Source: Opisthorchis felineus (lineage: Eukaryota > Platyhelminthes > Trematoda > Opisthorchiida > Opisthorchiidae). From it: 64,000 nt of DNA. The stretch spans positions 628,211-692,210 of the forward strand of contig SJOL01006711.1 in the NCBI GenBank assembly GCA_004794785.1. Reading direction: 5' to 3'. Shown piece after piece: positions 59,401 to 64,000 of this stretch. The notes beneath the pieces were generated by a model. It saw only the letters and a program-made list of their open reading frames with translations. It was not told the DNA's origin and made no database searches. The translations under genes were made by a program, and so were the position numbers. Within the stretch, counting starts at the first letter, position 1, and every line of letters starts with the position of its first letter.

Positions 59401-62400
59401 ATTTGCAGTGCATAATTTGGTCCTACTACCTGTTTAACAAAAGGCAGCAATCAGCAAGCAAGTAGATAACCCATGTTCGCTTGAGTAGTCTCTCCATTCC
59501 TTAAAATACTCGAATTTACCAAACCTAACCGATTTAGTGTAATTTTTGTTATATTTAATTTAGGATAGTTCAAATATAAAACTGCTTATTGCTCCAATGC
59601 AGCCAAATAACAGACAATCTCGACAATTAAAATTTGTTTCTATTTTCCAGGGTTGTTTTGCGGTGTAAATTGCAGACCTGATTATGTGGTAAGTTGTAAC
59701 AAGTGGAGACTCAAGTGAAGACTCTACCTTAACAGCTAATGTGTGATTCGCCTGGATAATAATTCTGAATCATCGTCAAATGTATAAACTGAATATTCAG
59801 TGGCGGTTGGTTTTACGTTGCTCCACTTGGCAGAATTTAATTTAAGTATATCTTTTGCTTCTTTGTCAAGAGGTGTATTTTAATATTGTCAAGTTCTTGA
59901 GTTAAGAATCTATTAGTAAATTGTATTTATTCAGACTGGACTCAGCTGAAGCCATCTCAGCCTCGAAAGTTGGTTTTTCCATTTACGATGGTCTCCTTAA
60001 AATAACTTACAAGGTCTCGGATGAACCTCGTAATATGCATCGCGTCTACAGGCCGTAAACGTGCTTTGCTGCTGCTCCTAGTTAAACGACTCCAAAGTAC
60101 TCGGGTCGGATTATTACATCCAGTTCACTTTGGTGCAAACTGACCAGAATACTGATGCCAGAGTAAGAGGGTGGTTGTTCAAACAGTAGTCATAATGCTG
60201 ACGTAAATTTAACCGTGTCAACAACCACTTATAAGCACACAACAGTTTAATGGGAAACTGTCTTCGTGTGTTCCAACCGATTTGTCATATACAAGCTTTC
60301 TCTATGCCGTTTAGTTAAGGAACTGTCGCCTTCAAATATTCATGAAGCAATAATAGTCACAAGTTTGGATGAATTTTGGCAGCGGGTAATTTTTCCTATG
60401 CATTCCACAGTCGAAGAAACGGACAATTCAGGACCTGGGCGGAGCAATTTTTGGTCTCCCGAATAACCGAATAGGTAGAAAAACTTCAACAAAGTGAAAC
60501 TGTATTGACCCGAATTGTCCAGTAGATTATCAAGCTAAACATTTGAATCCATAAGCGCTGAGGGATAATTCCGCCAGAACTTGGCTTGACGAAGCACAAG
60601 CACAAAGCCTTATGGGCCAAAATATGTCATGTCGGCAATGTACACTGACAGTAATGAATCTGAGAAATAAAATCAAACAACTCATATAGATCGATATTTA
60701 CTGATTACCTTTCAATGCTAAACACTGGTTTTTCGTCCTGTGAAAAACATCTTTTAAACGAGTTGCCCAGTTTCATAGATATTTTTGGGCTCAGGCAAAA
60801 AACACATGATCTTCCATAATAAACTTGGTGCTGTTCTAATATACCTCAGCTAAAAGAGTAATAGATGTCTGGTTTACTTGCCACAGACGAGGTAAATAGT
60901 TCATCATACTCGAGAACACCGGTGAAGACACGGTGGTGTAACTGAACTTTTTTATTCCGGTTTGCATTAGTCACTTCATCCTGTTCATGTAGTAAGTTTG
61001 GTGCTATTTCTCAAAATATATTACAAGTTTGTACACTACACGTAGAGATCTTCTTCAGCTTATGTACCCAAAGTGTGTGAGTATTTGTCACCTGCTGTCC
61101 GGGAATTTCCATGTGGTAAACATATGTCTTTCATCTGTCCCTACTTTGGGTTCCATTATAATCCACTGCAACAATTTAACCACCATTACACGCGTGCTTC
61201 TGACAGTTAAACGGTCACGCGCATTGCACGTCTGGCCAAATGCGTCCAAGAAAATTGAACGCTCTGTTAAACAGCAGTCGCAGTAGGGTGGATTTCATCA
61301 GCAACTGGAATATGAATGCTACGTAACAAGTATAAAATATGCGCCCTAACTAATTGGTCAGTTCCTGGATTCAAGCGACAGTCCCGTGCAATTAGTAATG
61401 GTTCTGCTCAACCTTCTGGGGAAAATGGCATCTTGTGAGACAAAATTCTACCCGGTTTCCCGGTTTACACAACTGTTAAGTAAGCAAAGTGATGCAGACT
61501 GATATCCTTCGGTTTTTGTGAATATCAAGACAACCAAAAAGGAAAAGCCCTAGTTACCACAATAATGAAACATCAGAAAAAAATTTGTACGGAAATCAGT
61601 TGCTCATAGGGAGTAACTTTTGGCTTGTGGATAAAATGCAAATCTTGGCTGCTGAAATCCATCATGAGATGTGTTAGAGGATCGCTAACAGGCTCGGTTT
61701 TCGGACAATTTTCATGTTATACATGCTTTGTTTAGAACTCTTCCTAAGTTTTTACCTTAAAATGGGCTGCAATTGACCGTTGCCTCCCAGGAAGGCCATA
61801 AATATAAACACTCGATTTAATGGTTTAAAATTATGTGATCCACCCCTGCGTTACCTAGATTGTTTTAGTGGAGTTCGGGTGTGAAGCACCAGATGATCCT
61901 TTTGCGCTAAGCCTGCTTTGTTGGCTGCGATTATGAACGCCATCTAAAAGAAATTGGGGTAAGTACGATTTTGGCCCGTACGCATACATTTTGGAAATTT
62001 AATGATCCGTCGAGTGGTTTTTTCTGGACCTTCTACCGAATCCAGTAACTAAAAGTTCTAATGGCTCAGCCACTCATGGGAGCGACTCTAGTGAGGACAA
62101 ATTCCTTAAAAGCGATAACATTTTTAGTTGATCTAAACAACAATCTGGTGACATGCGAAAAGTCTTGCTTATGTGAACAAATATTTCACGGTCAGTGAGA
62201 CTTCCTCGGAGAAGCCTTCAATCCAATAGTCTTTGGCTAGTCTGCATGAGTACATTTTTACGCCGAATTGAGTCAGTTACAACTTTAGTTAGACAACTCT
62301 ATTCCAGAGCCTAAATTTCACTCGCTACTCATGAGTTTCTAGCTCGTCACCCGCGATAAAACCATATTTTACTCCTTAACAAAAGAACTTCGCAACATCA

Positions 62401-62729
62401 TGTTTGTGAGCAAACAACCTTAGGTGAAATTAAAATTGTTTCTTTCCGTGTTCATTCTTCATCCTTCATTCTTCCGTGTTCATGCTTACTGGTATAATTT
62501 GTTTGTGTGTACTTGCATGTCATATGTTTGCACGCAATCAATAGGTTTATTTTTAGAGTGGCTACTGACAGATTCACCGAAATTGGATGACAGGTATTGG
62601 TACGCTAAAACAGTGCTCCTCAAAGGCTACATGAAGTGGGACGGGCTCGTCACACGCTGCAGATTTGCGCATACCTATTCTGAGCGGACCTGACAGATCC
62701 AGAGATGGGCAGCTCATTTTCACCCATGT
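56491..62729. other. Non-coding stretch, nothing recognised
   Basis: Only short frames without motifs. A short duplicated word, cttccgtgttcat, occurs as ctttccgtgttcat near 62442 and as cttccgtgttcat at 62470. Confidence 0.5.
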
Positions 62730-62759
62730 GAAATTGCCCGGTCAGAAATTGCCCGGCCA
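62730..62759 (+). repeat. 15-bp tandem duplication
   Basis: gaaattgcccggtca is followed directly by gaaattgcccggcca, one substitution apart. Confidence 0.9.
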
Positions 62760-64000
62760 ATAAGTGAGATGGAGGTACTGTTTTCTGATCACCACAGTCT
62801 TCAAATACTTCTGCAACATATTACCCTGCCTAATTTTACGGGAGTAGCAATCGGTTTATTTGCGAAATATTTGCAAATGGTAACTAGATTTTTGCAATTT
62901 GTGAAGTCACCAGCTATAAATTCAATGGACCAATTATAGACAGGTTTTATTTCTTACGTTGCACAAAAATGGAAGATAACGCGACCTTATATAATGCAAA
63001 TCGTTGATAAAGGGCCCGGCAAAAAGTCTTCAGTTTGCTAATGCCTAAATGGTCAATCGTGGCCACGATCGAAAATTTAGAACAAAACACCGGTTCTCAG
63101 ACTTCAAACTCTGTAGTACCGGTGGATTTGCCGATCACACATGTGTGCGTGGCTTTGCACGGAAGCACGGATGCAACGTTTGACCACAAGTGAGGTTAAG
63201 TTAGGTTGCTTTTTGAATTGTGACTAGTGTGCTATGGCAAACCCTCCCTGACCACAAGAAACCTTCGGGGTCGAAAAAATGCAGTGGCCACTCCAATATG
63301 CTGCCCAAGAGACGTCTGCCTTCAATTAAAACCGCCTTATCTCAGACGCATAGAATTTGCCTTTCAGTTGATAGATTTCGAGAGACCACCCCTTTACTAC
63401 CGACAAAGGCTATGATAGGTCTTCACGAGGAGTGACGTTCCCACAAAAACAGACCAGGATGAGAAATTCCCGTTTTGGTCCTCCCCTTATCAAGACACGA
63501 ATTAAGCACGTGACTACTTGCAATACATACAAGTTTGTTTCAAACATGGTTTCCGGCAATATGAACTATATGAACACCTACTTCATATAGCCCACACAAT
63601 ACTGACGACATTGTGGCGATCCTTACATCATTCTAATTTTTGCAAAATAAGGATTTGGAGTTTTCGATATTTTCCGTTGCTCAGCAAGTGCTAGAAACGT
63701 TCCTGGTATTAGCATAAAACGGGTTTACTCCGCAGTGAGCGTGCAAATGTATGACGTGGATAGAACAGCACCCTGACCAGTGGGGGGTTGACTACACACC
63801 AGTATACGCGTTTGGATAATCTGAGGCAATAATATGATAAGCATGCTTTGTCAGCGCATCACAAATTGGGTCAGCTGCTGCCAACTGCTTTCTCCTGAAG
63901 CAATGTGCAATCATGGGGTTCTTATCCAAACCTACCCCGGCACAAGTTAGCACTATACGAAGAGAACGACTACATACAAGTGAATACGTCTGACTGAGAG
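62760..64000. other. Non-coding stretch, nothing recognised
   Basis: Two overlapping plus frames at 63220-63435 lie in a slightly GC-richer patch with no motif. Nothing else is seen up to the window end. Confidence 0.5.

Noticed and set aside
1..64000. CRISPR arrays, bacterial operons, phage genes or telomeric repeats
   Set aside because: No regularly spaced direct repeats, no dense coding and no telomere-type arrays. The sequence has eukaryotic splice-type signals and retroelements instead.

Overview
This is an AT-rich (about 40% GC by eye) stretch of animal nuclear DNA that is almost all non-coding: intergenic or intronic sequence full of old, decayed retroelements. There are no operons, ribosome-binding sites or long open frames. 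The Penelope-like element, tRNA-derived SINEs and hammerhead-like repeats together point to a flatworm, most plausibly a digenean trematode. The phylum is a moderate-confidence inference and the species is not determined. No complete protein-coding gene is visible. The one host coding piece I would defend is a first exon (minus strand, 29451-29754) encoding a signal peptide and ending at a consensus splice donor.

Layout. 1-7 kb: non-coding, with three tRNA-like SINE heads (about 1.9, 4.75 and 5.7 kb) and one short motif block repeated near 14.5 kb. 7-12.8 kb: non-coding, with two copies of the hammerhead-like repeat. 12.85-14.6 kb: a C/A-rich block of decayed retroelement sequence with a short Penelope-type reverse transcriptase (RT) relic. 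17.2-18.9 kb: a clear minus-strand Penelope-like element pseudogene in which RT, C-terminal extension and GIY-YIG endonuclease can all be read through stops and frameshifts. 19-29 kb: non-coding, with hammerhead-like copies at 21.4 and 26.9 kb and an AT hairpin at 25.4 kb. 29.4-30.2 kb: the secreted-protein first exon and its probable 5' region. 30-35.7 kb: non-coding with SINE heads. 35.7-39.7 kb: the densest cluster of the hammerhead-like element, including a head-to-tail dimer with a 304-bp period, a second dimer on the other strand and an inverted pair. 40-64 kb: mostly featureless, with a (TA)n run, a perfect AT palindrome, a GATA tract, one more good hammerhead-like copy (55.3 kb) and a GC-richer unassigned block (55.7-56.5 kb).

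How the parts may relate. The most interesting signal is a repeat family with a unit of about 300 bp. On one strand it reads CTGATGAG, a short stem-loop, then (C)GAAAC, then a GTC about 13 bases further on, flanked by complementary GAAAACTC/GAGTTTTC arms. This is the layout of a hammerhead self-cleaving ribozyme. Tandem small hammerhead elements beside a Penelope-like element fit the known link between Penelope-like retroelements and hammerhead ribozymes. The window may therefore hold both a non-autonomous ribozyme element and a relic of the machinery class that could move it. All copies here are mutated, so activity of these particular loci is doubtful.
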